A stretch of DNA of 64,000 bases from Astrothelium macrocarpum (Eukaryota > Ascomycota > Dothideomycetes > Trypetheliales > Trypetheliaceae): NCBI GenBank assembly GCA_021030915.1, contig JAGEMR010000115.1, forward strand, positions 1 through 64,000, in the 5' to 3' direction. The position numbers and the translations under genes were made by a program. Shown here piece after piece: positions 22,642 through 34,600 of the stretch (position 1 is the stretch's first letter; each line of letters begins with the position of its first letter). Below the pieces are notes generated by a model. It searched no databases and had not been told where the DNA came from. It was given only the letters and a program-made list of their open reading frames with translations.

Positions 22642-24006
22642 ATGCCTACAAAGTCAAATCACAAAACTGACCAGCGGTTACGACTCTTAGCCCCAAAGCG
22701 CAAAGCCGAAGATCCCCCAAACGGCACAGTAAACAAACGGCCAAAGGAGTCTGAAAGCCCACAGGTGGACGGTGAGGACAGTCAGACCGCTGATACTTCC
22801 TCTGTCAAAGCTGTACCCTTTCCTGAGAAGGCAGGCTATGTGGGTTCGCCTTTCAAATTGACACCACTAATCTAATCGTGTAGCCAGCCGTAGCTGAAGA
22901 GCGAAATGGCGAAATTGAATTCCGAGTCGTCAACAACGACAACCAGAGGGAGAGCTTGATTATTCTTACGGGACTGAAATGCATTTTTCAAAAGCAGTTA
23001 CCGAAAATGCCAAAAGACTACATAGCGCGGCTGGTGTACGATAGAACACACTTGTCTATGGCTATTGTGAAGAAGCCCTTGGAGGTGGTCGGGTGAGCAA
23101 GACAATCGTCTAGACACGTATGTGTTTTTGCTCACGCTTCTTAGTGGCATAACGTATCGACCTTTTAAAGGCAGGCAATTTGCGGAAATCGTCTTTTGTG
23201 CCATCTCCTCAGATCAACAAGTCAAAGGCTATGGCGCGCATCTCATGTCGCATCTCAAAGACTATGTCAAAGCTACCTCCGATGTCATGCACTTCCTCAC
23301 TTACGCCGACAATTACGCCATTGGATACTTTAAAAAGCAAGGATTTACAAAAGAAATCACACTTGAAAAAGCAAAATGGATGGGATACATCAAGGACTAC
23401 GAGGGTGGTACGATCATGCAATGTTCGATGGTACCAAGAATTCGATATCTCGAGTCTGGTCGCATGCTTCTCAAGCAAAAGGAAGCCGTTCATGCCAAAA
23501 TTCGTGCCGTCAGCAAATCTTACAACATTCATCAACCACCTGCTCAATGGGCCAACCTTGCCAAGGACAAACCACTCCCTTCTGTTGATCCTCTTTCTAT
23601 TCCCGCAATCAAAGCTTCGGGCTGGTCACCAGACATGGACGAGCTTGCACGCCAACCGCGTCATGGACCCAACTACAATCAGCTATTGCATCTCCTAAAC
23701 GATATGCAAAACAACAATAATGCTTGGCCCTTTCTCCAACCTGTCAATCGTGACGAAGTGCACGACTACTATGACGTGATTAAGGAGCCAATGGATCTCG
23801 CGACTATGGAAGAGAAGCACGAGAAGGATCTATATCCCAATCCCGATGACTTCGTCAAGGACGCCAAATTAATCTTTGATAATTGCAGGCGGTACAACAA
23901 TGAGACAACACCATATGCGAAGGCTGCGAATCGGTTAGAGAAGTTCATGTGGAGTAAGATCAAGGAAGTGCCTGAGTGGAGTCACTTAGAGCCAGAGAAT
24001 TTCTGA
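22642..24006 (+). CDS. gcn5: Histone acetyltransferase Gcn5 (SAGA/ADA)
   Basis: Catalytic subunit of SAGA and ADA, acetylating histone H3 tails in the nucleus. Three exons: 22642-22839, 22884-23092, 23145-24006; introns of 44 and 52 nt; 422 residues. A basic, polar N-terminus (about 1-65) leads into the GNAT domain: F-A-E-I-V-F-C-A-I with the catalytic Glu, the acetyl-CoA loop Q-Q-V-K-G-Y-G-A-H-L-M, and Y-F-K-K-Q-G-F. The C-terminal bromodomain (about 315-415) has Y-D-V-I-K-E-P-M-D-L and the acetyl-lysine-binding N-C-R-R-Y-N-N. The first intron uses a GTGGGT donor, leaving A-G-Y before P-A-V; a different donor there cannot be fully excluded. It is very close to Aspergillus and yeast Gcn5 throughout. 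Confidence 0.95.
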
Positions 24007-24458
24007 AGTCCCATACGGGCTTGGCGTTCGGATGGATTTGTAGCATTTCCCTGGCGCTCGTTCAAGATCAATGGGTGGAGGATTTTCAAGGCGTTTTTCA
24101 GAGCTAAACATACCCGATCAGTTGTGCGTTGGTGTCACTTTCAAAAGTCAGCCACTGTCAGCATATAATTATTTAAAATCAAGACCACCGATAATAAGAG
24201 AACCCCAATCACTCTAGTCGAATATTCGGCGAAGTGAGTCTCAATAAATGTACACCTAGAAAGCAAGGTTTCACCTTCCAATCTCTGACATACGACAGAC
24301 GTAATCTTCATGCATCTTGTACTTTGTGAGATATGACAAGCACATTTGCACTTATTTGTCTATCTTCAGCATGTGGGCATATCCATCAGTCAGCACCACC
24401 ATTCGTCGGTTCCATACAAGACAAAGTAATCGTCGATTTTGACGGACACGCGTTTTGG
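24007..24458. other. Convergent intergenic region
   Basis: 3' flanks of gcn5 and of the 1041-residue orphan gene, which converge here. No gene seen. Confidence 0.5.
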
Positions 24459-27400
24459 TCACTCGTCAAACAAGCTATTGTAATCTGCCTCGCTTGCGTG
24501 ATCGTGATCCACATGCCTTCCTGTTCTGTGCTCTTCTGCGTTCAACATGCCATCGATTTGCGCGTCTCCTGAGCGTAACGGTGAAGGAGGGTAGTGCGTA
24601 TTTTGATTTGTGTTTATCCTTCGATGCCGCCAGTCTTCCACGGGATCTTCCAGATCCTGTGCGTAGCTATTGCGGCTGCCATCTTCAATCGAGTCTGCCA
24701 AAACGCTACGGCTGTCGACCGTGTCGTCCATTTCTAAGCTGTTACCTTGATTCTCGTCCTTACCCTCATGCTCGTTCGATGCAGGACTATCTTCGTCGTA
24801 AAGGGTAATTCGTTTTCCTTGAAAGTACACAACGCCTTTCTCCAAGACGGTCTCATCTGCAGCATCACGCTTCTCAGAAATGATGAACCCTGGTGGATCT
24901 GTCCCTGGAATGTTCAATCTCCTTTCATTTGGGTCATGCCTTGGGCCTTCCCCCGCCGACAGTGCTTCAACTGCCTCCATCTCTACAACCAGCTCGCTTT
25001 CCAAGGATGCAGAATCTGCAATCGTTTGTTGTAAACGGTCTAGGGACAACTGCCTTTCAGAAATATCCCTACTACTATCAGGCACACCGAGACCTGGGAT
25101 CCTCAGGCTGGAAGAATTGAAGTGAATCTGTGTATTCGTCGTCAAGGACTGCTGTGATAGTGACCGTGACTCATGACCGGACTCCGCGGTTTGATCTCCA
25201 GACTCTTGGCGGTACTCTTTGTCAATTCCATCTTTGTTGTTGTAAAGACCATCATCTTCTGTTTTCCCCGTCTTACTATCATCAGCAAAATGCTCGTCAT
25301 GTATCTGCTTTTGATGACTGAAACGAGCTTCCCGCATCCCTCTCTTCAAATTAGTTGTCTCAGTGCCTTGTTGAATGATTAGGCAAGGATTTAGTTGATG
25401 ATCCGTAGTTGGCTGTGGAACCCCTAATTGCACATCCTCATCTGCACCCAATTCTATTGTCTTTTCGTTGCTCCTCAAAGAGTTGTCTTTTGTACACGAC
25501 TGGTTTTGCTTTCCTCCTTTGTTGGCTCGTTCCCATGCATACTGCCTTGATCGCGGGCTTACGTCGGTTTCCAGCGCAGACTCGGCAGTAGCCTGTGCTC
25601 CTGTGATGTTGTGCACACCACTTCTAACACCCTCGTTCTGATACATATGGATTTTTCTCTGACCGTCTTCAAAATCTTGTCTTTTTTCAATTCTGTCGGA
25701 TCCGCAATATCCCCATCCTTCCAGATCCGAGGGCAAAGGTGCCAGGCTGTTCAATTCCAGCAGATAATCTTCTTCACAATTACGTGTTGGATCCCTTAGG
25801 AGAGGCACAGGTCTTATCCCATCGGTAAAAGCTGGCGCTGGGATGATGGGCATCATGCAAAGTGGGCTACTCGTAAAATTCGAAAACCAGGTGCTCTTCG
25901 GATCCAATCCTTGTGCTGCTGCCCAAATTTTTTGGGCCGTCCAATTGATCAGGTGGATTTGTCTCCTGGCACCCTCAAGCCGAGACGGCCCCCGGACTAT
26001 CAAGCACCATCCATGGTCCTCACGAATGTGAGCAACGATCTGGACGTGATAAATATCAGCGAGCAGCTGAATCAATTCCACACTAGTAGTGTGACCAAGT
26101 AATATTTGGTCCAACAGGCTCATCTCTTCTCTTGATACTGCTTGTTGATTGAGTTCCCTATACCAATCATGCCTTACCCTTCGCACATAATTCCAGCCTA
26201 CCTCGGAGAGCCTAGTTGGGCTGATAAGAGCCAAACAATAAATTTGCTGCATTGCTCCCTGCACACGCGTGTATTTATCAATGTCGTCAAAGAATGCAAT
26301 GGCAAACGCATCGACAAGTGTGCTGCGAGTGTTTAGATCGATCTCTGGATGCTTTTGTTGATGTATGATGGCAAATTCGCGTTCCAGACCTTGTAGATAT
26401 TTCCAGCTAAGAGAAGGCTCGGCACCGCTTTCATGGGCTCCAGAATCACTAGTGAGCAATGGGGCTTCAATTAGATCTAAAGTAAGCCGAATGTTAGAGC
26501 AGAGAGTAATCGGGGACGTAAGATTAGGATCCTTGGACAAACCTGATGGGTGAGTGACAATATTAAAAGTATTAATTCCCGTATGCTCTTCTGGATAAAG
26601 CATAGAAAATATGGCTCTTTCATGATTTATCAATCTTCTCCTAAGCTCATGCGAGTCTGCGTTCGTCTTCAAGCCCGCTCTTCGGCAGGTTTCGACCAAC
26701 TCTTGTTCAGTCCTTGCAAGGACGCTTGTTGACAAACTTTGAACGATTTCGTATGCTCGAGTATCCATGTGGATGTCATATCCCAAAGCGATGGCTCGCT
26801 CACGTAAAGGTCGATCTGCTTCAACAATGCGATCCCGCGTTTGAGCTCTGCTCTCGCGTCCAAGCAGTTTGGGATCCAAACCGAGTACTTGAAAGTCTCT
26901 TCGGCTACAATCATCCCACACCTGAAGTAACTCACGGGCGCGGTCTAAGCTGTCTGGCACAGGGAAATCCAAAGCGATGATCGATTCATTCAGCATTGGT
27001 GTCTCGATAAGATCAAGGCCATGCCTTAGATCACGAGGTTCCTCATAATGTCGATCTTGACAGATGAGACGAATAGTCTCGAACTCCTCATTTAGACGTC
27101 CTTGAATCTCCTCCCTCGAAGGATTCTCTGGCAAGGGCCCAAGATCGCGATCGCCCAATTTCCTTGCTCTTTCAATGTCCTGCTCAGCTTGCAGATCCCA
27201 CTCGCCCAGAGCACTGATCGCACTCCAACGACTTCGAAGCCTCGGTGCGTGGATACTTCTTTTTTGAACCTCGTTTAAGAGAGCCTTCAAACTGTACGAA
27301 CTCGCGAAATGATCTTGAATCTTTCGTAAAATTTGACTGGACGTTTGACAAGATCGAGGGAGTCGCACACCAATTTGCGAGCCGAGCTGGAGCAATTTCT

Positions 27401-27584
27401 CTGCGCTGCTTGTATCTTGGCCAATAAGTAAGAAACTCTCGAGTACTTCTTGATGATTTGGTATAGTGACATTAGTTTCTTCTACAGTAGGCGCATGATT
27501 CTCTTCGATGGTTGTGCTTTTGCAAGCCTTGTGGGCACCGCTACCGTCTTCAGCAGGAGCCTTCCTCTTTCGACCTATCGCCAT
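24459..27584 (-). CDS. Large protein of unknown function with possible OTU-like region
   Basis: Uninterrupted 1041-codon frame from ATG 27584. The N-terminus has basic, NLS-like residues (G-R-K-R-K-A). Residues about 30-400 are helix-rich with Arg/Asp/Leu repeats. Residues about 415-550 show a pattern resembling an OTU cysteine-protease fold: a helix beginning S-T-L-V-D-A-F where active OTUs have D-G-N-C-L-F, then E-L-I-Q-L-L-A-D-I-Y-H-V-Q-I-V, then a strand I-H-L-I-N-W where the His would lie. The catalytic Cys and His are not there, so if real it is a pseudo-enzyme. Residues about 620-1041 are acidic, Ser/Asp/Glu-rich and probably disordered. The length with no stop and ordinary composition argue for a real gene. 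No named family is recognised. Confidence 0.75.
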   Translation of the reverse strand: MAIGRKRKAPAEDGSGAHKACKSTTIEENHAPTVEETNVTIPNHQEVLESFLLIGQDTSSAEKLLQLGSQIGVRLPRSCQTSSQILRKIQDHFASSYSLKALLNEVQKRSIHAPRLRSRWSAISALGEWDLQAEQDIERARKLGDRDLGPLPENPSREEIQGRLNEEFETIRLICQDRHYEEPRDLRHGLDLIETPMLNESIIALDFPVPDSLDRARELLQVWDDCSRRDFQVLGLDPKLLGRESRAQTRDRIVEADRPLRERAIALGYDIHMDTRAYEIVQSLSTSVLARTEQELVETCRRAGLKTNADSHELRRRLINHERAIFSMLYPEEHTGINTFNIVTHPSGLSKDPNLTSPITLCSNIRLTLDLIEAPLLTSDSGAHESGAEPSLSWKYLQGLEREFAIIHQQKHPEIDLNTRSTLVDAFAIAFFDDIDKYTRVQGAMQQIYCLALISPTRLSEVGWNYVRRVRHDWYRELNQQAVSREEMSLLDQILLGHTTSVELIQLLADIYHVQIVAHIREDHGWCLIVRGPSRLEGARRQIHLINWTAQKIWAAAQGLDPKSTWFSNFTSSPLCMMPIIPAPAFTDGIRPVPLLRDPTRNCEEDYLLELNSLAPLPSDLEGWGYCGSDRIEKRQDFEDGQRKIHMYQNEGVRSGVHNITGAQATAESALETDVSPRSRQYAWERANKGGKQNQSCTKDNSLRSNEKTIELGADEDVQLGVPQPTTDHQLNPCLIIQQGTETTNLKRGMREARFSHQKQIHDEHFADDSKTGKTEDDGLYNNKDGIDKEYRQESGDQTAESGHESRSLSQQSLTTNTQIHFNSSSLRIPGLGVPDSSRDISERQLSLDRLQQTIADSASLESELVVEMEAVEALSAGEGPRHDPNERRLNIPGTDPPGFIISEKRDAADETVLEKGVVYFQGKRITLYDEDSPASNEHEGKDENQGNSLEMDDTVDSRSVLADSIEDGSRNSYAQDLEDPVEDWRHRRINTNQNTHYPPSPLRSGDAQIDGMLNAEEHRTGRHVDHDHASEADYNSLFDE

Positions 27585-28660
27585 AATGTCCGCGTGGATT
27601 GAGTAAGAGTGTACTTCATTTGACTTGATGTCAAATTCTCACCTTATCTAACACGTTATATCTCACCCTGACGGCTTTGTTCTTACTTCGTCCATATTCA
27701 CCGCTTGCGGAAAAACACGGTGATGAAGATGGAAAATCTCAACGTACTATTAATTTCGAGACAAAGACTCGAATAAAATCTCGAACCTTCCCCTCTGATT
27801 GCGTACATATCTGTCAATTTTACGCTGCTTGTCGGTCATCCCGCCCTTTGCTCGAAGACAATGCATGTCAAGTTTTGTAGAAGCTGTTGGGCTTCTTGGA
27901 CAACGGGTCAAGCACTCATCTTTCATCACCAATGCAGACATACGTTACCAGCTTTATCAGAGTAGTACCCTATGAGTTTGCAGACACAATGTCAAGGTAT
28001 CAAGTGGCGGCATATCGGAACGAAGACGTCCAAAATGTTGCTGACCCCTTGGTTGACCCAAAATCGAACTTGATGGATCCCAGTCCAGGCTGATGAGATT
28101 ATCGGCCTTTGCTAACCAAATTGGGAAACAAATGACTAAGCACTCTAGCATTGAGGTTCTCCACACCGCGCCCGGTTCTTTCGCTACCTGCTGCTACGAA
28201 CATCCACACCACGAATTATGTGATTCTGTTGTTCCATGCCTTGTATCAGAAACTACGGCAACATTTTAAGTTCGATACAAAGCCACGTCGCAAGATCTTG
28301 ACAGCTTTTTAAACTAACAGCATACGTCAGAGGCACGAATACCGGTAAGACGAACTCAATGGTTCTTGTAATGTTCCAAACAACTACTTTAGATCCTCGA
28401 GTATTAGACAAAGATAGTGACCGAGTCCACATGTTATCCTCCAGCGTGTACCTTTATCGCTTCTCGTCACCACAGCATTCCGTTTCATTTGGTTCAGCAC
28501 TCGGGCCAATCCCTCGCAAACCATAATATACAAAGGAGAGTCGAGAATCGTACATCATGTTCCACACTCCAAATATTGGGTATCCCTAGCGCATCCTTTG
28601 CTGTAAAAAATTCCAGTTCCTTTTCATCCATACTGGTCTCCGGTACATTAACCAACCACA
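27585..28660. other. Intergenic region
   Basis: About 1.1 kb between two minus-strand genes: promoter of the 1041-residue orphan on the left and 3' flank of the GH5 glucanase on the right. Open frames are short and unassignable. Confidence 0.5.
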
Positions 28661-30054
28661 TCAGGAAATGCTCGTGCATATCGCACCGAATTTTCGTGAG
28701 GTAAGGGGTTGAGGGAAGACATCAGCATTCACCAATTTTTCCATATCCCACTCGGCAGCATTTTCGGTCTTGAAGTTCCAGAAAATCCAACCTCGCGTTG
28801 TTGCCTCAAACACCTCCATTTGTGCTTCAATGTAGCCCCGAGTATCGTCCTTGAAGGTCTGGTTCCAGGTAGAGATGTCGTTGATGGTACCACAGCTACC
28901 TACTACAGGGCTGTCGTCGAATTTACCCTCGTACCGGGATTCGGTTCCGTATCCGTTGAGCCAGGTCGCGCAATCTGTCATTGCTGCTGTCCATTCACCA
29001 ACCAAGGTCCATTTATCGGCCCCACCATAGTTGACTGCGTTATTGCAAACCAGTTGGCGGTGCTGCCATGGCTGGAGAGCGACCTGGTCGTTGTTGAAAA
29101 CTTGGTATTCATGATGATCGATTGCGACATGTTGATCGCCCCCATCACTTGGTGTTAGGAAACCATTCCAGGTATTGGCGTTCCGAAAACCGTCTTGTAG
29201 AACAACAGTTGAGTCGCTAACGTTCCGGACAGTATTGAAACCTGATTGGTAGAAGCTGTATAGTTCGCCGAGGTCGAGATCCTGTGAGAGAGGTTCATTG
29301 AGTAGTTCGATGCCGACCACAACATCCTGCATCTCGGGAATGGCGTATTTGCTTGAGAGCGTCTGCAAAACAGCCAGCGTCTGATTTATGGAATCGCCAC
29401 CCTGCCAACCGGGCTTTCCAGGGCTAAGAATCCGTTGACCGGAATTGTCAAATCCGTTTTGGGAAAGAGGTGCGCCATGAAGGTCGACAATGACTTTGAG
29501 CGGGTTTGGCTTTGCATTTCGTGCCCATACAATCGCCTTGTCGAGGTACGGTGCGGCGCCACTTGCGAAAGGCTCGCCGTACGAAGCATAAGCCCAATAC
29601 CCTATAGGGATACGAACAACATTGAAACCATAGCTCGAAATTCGGTCAAAATCGTCTTGCGTAACCCAGGTATCCCAGTGAGGTTTCAGGACTTTATCAT
29701 GTGCAGTCTGATTGCCAAGTTTTTGGGACAGTGTGTACTCATCCACGATGCCTTCGCTAGCTGGAAATTGCTCAAATATTGAGGGAGTGATCCATCTATG
29801 AGAAATAGGTAAGACTCATATCCATGAAAGAAAGACTGACAGTTGTTAGGTATACTCACGGTTCCAGAACTAGCCAGCCACCAATGTTTACGCCGCGAGT
29901 AATTTCAGTGCCGAAATCTAATCCCTTGGCCCAATTGCTTCTGTGATAAAAGTTAATGCATATATGATGAACATTTAGAGATTTTTTCATACACCGGCGC
30001 AGTGATGGCAGATGCGGCAAAAAGTAAGACTTGCCACGCGTTTCTCGTCATCAT
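28661..30054 (-). CDS. exgA: Secreted GH5 exo-beta-1,3-glucanase
   Basis: Three exons: 30054-29993, 29940-29860, 29795-28661; introns of 52 and 64 nt; 425 residues. The first exon encodes the signal peptide (M-M-T-R-N-A-W then a hydrophobic run to A-I-T-A-P). The GTATGA donor is chosen because it alone keeps frame into S-N-W-A-K-G-L-D-F. Hallmarks of GH5 subfamily 9 exoglucanases: R-G-V-N-I-G-G-W-L-V-L-E-P-W-I-T-P, V-R-I-P-I-G-Y-W, V-D-L-H-G-A-P, acid/base Glu in L-L-N-E-P-L, nucleophile Glu in V-G-E-W-T-A, and W-I-F-W-N-F-K-T-E. The enzyme removes glucose from beta-1,3-glucan ends, in wall remodelling or nutrition. The C-terminus ends S-R-K-F-G-A-I-C, consistent with the family's terminal disulfide. 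Confidence 0.94.
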
Positions 30055-31698
30055 TTTGGTCAGACCGCTGGCTATGAGGATGTTTATTGTTTATGAAGTC
30101 GGGATTCCAGCAGGAGAAAAGTGAACGCTAAGACATAGAGGTAGAATTGGAAAGAGACATATAGGAGTGAAGTAAAAAAATGTGAAATCGGTAAATGATG
30201 CAACGGAGGGCATGGATGTGTAATGTTTGGCTTGCGGAACTTGGAATGATCTATCGAGCGAGCGCTCCCAAGGTCTGTGGCGCTGTGTTGTCGGGAATGG
30301 CTGGTTGGGCTGCGCGCCGTGCCTTGATTGCGCTTCAGACACTTGCATTAGTCTCCCGGCGCTCGGATAGGAACAGTAAACAAGCCTGCCGATCCTTTCC
30401 GCCGGTCCTTTGGTATGTTGAAGATGTTTGGCTCGGTCCTTTCAATCTAAACTGAATTGTCGGCTTGAACCCTACGAGTTGGCAAATAGGTCCATATTTA
30501 GCTCGAAACGGATTGGTTTCGCGTTCTAAAAGACAACAAATGATCTTCGGATTGCTGGACATCTTTGATTCGAAAGGCGGCGAAGCTGCATGGGGATAAC
30601 ATGCGGTCCCAGCATCAGCTTACTGGGCGACTCATGACTTCTGGTCCAATTGCTCTGCTGTGATGCTTTTTAATGTGTGGGTATGAAACAGATATCCAAT
30701 CCGATAGCGCTTTCAAGCATCTGAACAGGCCATACCCCAGCACCATTGTCAGTCTCCCTGCTTCGGTGGTGCGCTGTCAGGATGTCGTTGGAGAACCAAG
30801 GTGCGACGAGCTGGACGAGCATGGAGTCATTTTCGTGCTTTTATCTGGTAACACAGCCTCTCACCTGAAAGACGGGTCACGTTATCTTATTCTTTTTGAC
30901 ATCCTTTTGAAGAGCTACAGTCTCCTAAGACCATATCGAGTTACCTCAGCAGCACCTCTAGGCAGGACGACCAATTGATTGCAGGCCGCATCCAATCGAA
31001 TCATGAATAGACTAGTGGCGATAGCAGATATTCGTTTGCTGCAAGGTGGGTGCACTGTCCTAGTGGGCGCGAAAGACACGCGAAAGCAAACAAGTTTGGG
31101 CGGATGGAAATGCAGGGGACGGTGACTGGTGGCGCTAAGTGGCTTTGTTATACCCGCATGATGCGCATGGCATCTTATCGCTCGGCATATAACGGTTTAG
31201 CGCTAATGACATCGTCATTTGCCTAGCACGTGCATTTCGTGAAAGGAGATGAATTGTCATTCTTGTAATGAGTAACAATGACTATCCCGTTCAGGGCATG
31301 CTCCATGTGTAGGACTGTAAAATGCGCTGCGACTCGGCGAAGAATGTTAGGGCCCAACGTGCCCATATTTGTTTTATGAGAAAGCTGGAGGTTTGTCAAT
31401 TTCAGCACCTCGGCCGGACTGACCTTACCTTTGTAACAGATGGTAAAATCCTCACTTGTCTTATTCTACAAGGCTGTAGATAGAGGAATCTTACCTTCGC
31501 TAAAAATAGTAGTTGATGTCTCTTATTAAGCAAGGAAATTAAGCAAGCATTGAAAAGTGAGTTAAGCATCTGAAAGCAAAGCATCATAGTTACCTAGCTG
31601 GGTAGCTATCTATCATAGGGTATCGTAAGAAGCTAATTTCAAGGAATCTTCCAAACTAGACACCTCACGATATGCTTGACACGATGGAGACAGCGGCC
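30055..31698. other. Gene-poor interval
   Basis: About 1.6 kb: promoter of the glucanase and 3' flank of rad50. No supported frame. The stretch 31430-31660 is A+T-leaning and contains an imperfect palindrome around TACCTAGCTGGGTA, which could be a relic repeat but has no second copy in the window. Confidence 0.5.
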
Positions 31699-34600
31699 CT
31701 ACATTACGTCCGCAATATTCTGCCTCTCTATTTCGCTTGTGATACTGTTATCCTTCCGGCTCACCCGCCAATAGTAATCTGCAAAGTCGGAGCACTGCAT
31801 GTCCCTCAGAAACTCCTCATCGTGGGTAATCACGATGAGCTGAAAGTTGCTCTGTTGGCGCCTCACGCGAATGATTTCAGCAAGACTTTCAGCCAAGGCT
31901 TTGATATTACTACGGTCCAGGTTCGTAGTCGGCTCGTCCAAGGCAATCAACCCGCAGTTTACACCAAAGCATTCGGCCAGCGCAAGACGAATGATGATTG
32001 ATGCCAATACCTTCTGACCCGCTGAACAGCGACCACGCATATCCATTTCTGCATCCTGCTTGACCATGACAACACGGTAGTGATAACTCTTGTTACCTTT
32101 TGCGGTTTCATTGTCGCTCCGAATCATGATCGTGTCGACATCGGTACCTTGATACGTTCGCCGCCATAGCTCCTCGATGACTCGATTAATCTCTTCCATC
32201 TTAAGGCTATGATATTTCATGATGGCCTTGTCCAGAGCCGAAGCGTACCGCCCAAGATCTTCAACAGCCGCCTTTGTCGTTTCAACTTTGATGTGAGCCT
32301 CCTTGTATTTGTAACTAGCATCCTTGTAATCCGTGTCCCAATCGTCGAGGAGCTGTTTGAGTTGACCATCTTTTGACTTGAGTTGGCCAACAATGGACGC
32401 TTGCTCGGCTGCAAGGCGATTACGCTCTATTTGCCGCTCGGTACCCTCACGCTCGTAACGCTTCTTGTCCGTAGCTGCGTTGGTATTGTCAAGCTTTTCA
32501 ATCTGAGCACACAGTTCTTCGAGAGCACGCTGATCTTGACGGAAGCTGATATTGTCACTGATTCGCCGTTTCATGTCGTCGGTATCGCGTAAATGTTCTT
32601 CAATTTTCTTGACCTCTCGTGCAATGTCGCGTTGTTCATCTTCAAAATGAGACAACTCTTTGATGACGCGCTCCATTTCCTGAGTGGCGCGAGGCAGCTG
32701 TTGCTGTCCACCCTGTCGAATGTAGCGTTCAATTTCCGAGCTCGCCGTATGCAGCTGGTTGACACTATCAGAGAGGCGTACAGCCTCTTGTCGCAGAATG
32801 CGGTCACGTTCATCGCCACGATAGCTGATATCGTCGTACTTTGCTTGAGCCTGTTCAATTTGGGTCAAAAGATTTTGAAGTTCTTTATCCGCATCACCCC
32901 GAGCATCTCGCTGCTCGCTGTTGAGAACTTTCAATTCATTGATTTGCCCGTTTAGGCTGTTCTTCTCCCTGAGTTGATAGACAGTATCGCTAATCTTTGC
33001 TCGAATGTCCCTCGCTTCAATTTCGAGGCTGACAATATGCGAGCTACCACGTTCTTTGTCCGAATTCAGCTTGCCAAGTGCCGTTTTCGCAGCACGCACT
33101 TGTTCATTGACTTGAGCAATCTCGTCTCTAATCTGCTCCAGTCCTTTCGAAAACCCGGATTCTCTTTTATTTGCAGTGAGTTCTTGAATCTGTGCCTCGA
33201 AATGGGCAATGTCTGCGCTATATCTGGAAATGTTTTGAACCGTGCGAGATAGGGACTCGACATCGCGCTTTGCTTCCTGCCGATCGCTTACAATTTGATC
33301 TTGCTCCTCGATTTTGCGGACCAAGACGCCACGGCGCGCACCTAACCGATGTACCTCGGATTCGAGGTTCGGAATATCAGAGTCTGATAGTCGTTTCCAA
33401 ATTTGAAAACTTGAGTACACGTCTCGTGCAGCTTTCAAGTCATCCTCTGTATCCTCCAGCTGTTCCTTGATGATATCCAAAGCTGCTGCCGTTATCTTTT
33501 CTTTGATATTCTGCCGAAATGTGTCAATGTCAGAGGTCTTCGAGCTCCCAGTGAATTTGCGTCTACAGAGGCGACACTCGTTTTGTTTTTCCTGATACTC
33601 CAGAACTTTCTCATAATAGTCCTTCATGTACGCATATCCATCGAAATCTTTTCTCAAGATATCACGTTCTCGCTGAACTTGATCAACATACTCCAGGTAG
33701 TCCGATGGCTCTTTTTCAGTAGCGTCTCGAACGCTTTTTTCGCATGACCTTTTCTCTTCGGTTTTCCGCTTGAGTTCTTCACGGGCACCTGTCAGTCGGA
33801 AATCGGCTTGCTCGAGCTCTTTAGATGTGCCGTCACGCTCAGCTTCAGCGTCCTGCAAATCAGTGGCTTTTTGTTGGGCGATAAACTGAAAGACCTTCTC
33901 AAGGTTAGATGGCTCCCAGTCGGAACCCACAACCTTTACAATCCCACTGCCATGCGCAGTCACCATGGTGTCGAGGCTCTTCTTCCTGTCCTTAAGTTCC
34001 TTGACGAGATAGTCAAGTTGAGCAGATTCTGCTGCCCGCTCAGTGCCTTGAATGAGCTCTGCGTCCAACTTATCCTTTTGGTCCTCCAGGACTCGAATCT
34101 TCTCATTAACATTACTAATTTGCTTGTCCCACACTGACATGGAAAACTCTTCCTTGGTCTTCTTCAGACGGTACTCAACATCTTCCTTACTCGATTCCAA
34201 CATGGCCTTACCACCTTCATCAACCTCAATCTTGTCCAAATCAATTTGCAAGCTTGAGATCTTGCGGTCATTTGCGGCGATCTGGGTTCTGGCATTCTCC
34301 TTGCTTTGATCCAAAGCCGATTTTTGCCCATTAAGGCGGTTAAGAGCAGCTTGGGCGCTGTGGAGCTCATCTTGGGTTGCTCGTCGAGCGCGATCAAGAG
34401 CATTGTTCTGGTCCTTGGCCATTTTACCAATACGATCGGTAAATTCTTCGATGAGACTATCGGTGACGTCAAGGTCAAATCCTCGGATGCTGTGACGACG
34501 CGCGGTTTCCTTGACCAGCCGCTCTCGTCGCTCAACTTGTTGTTCGAACTGCCCTTGCTGAGCTTCGTAGGTTCCAATTTCCTTTTGCTTCTCGCCCTGC

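Noticed and set aside
22253..22690. 145-codon frame overlapping the gcn5 start
   Set aside because: It is in another frame over the gcn5 leader and first codons and lacks a domain.
31580..31625. Imperfect palindrome resembling a terminal repeat
   Set aside because: No partner copy or target duplication in the window; not enough to call a MITE or LTR.
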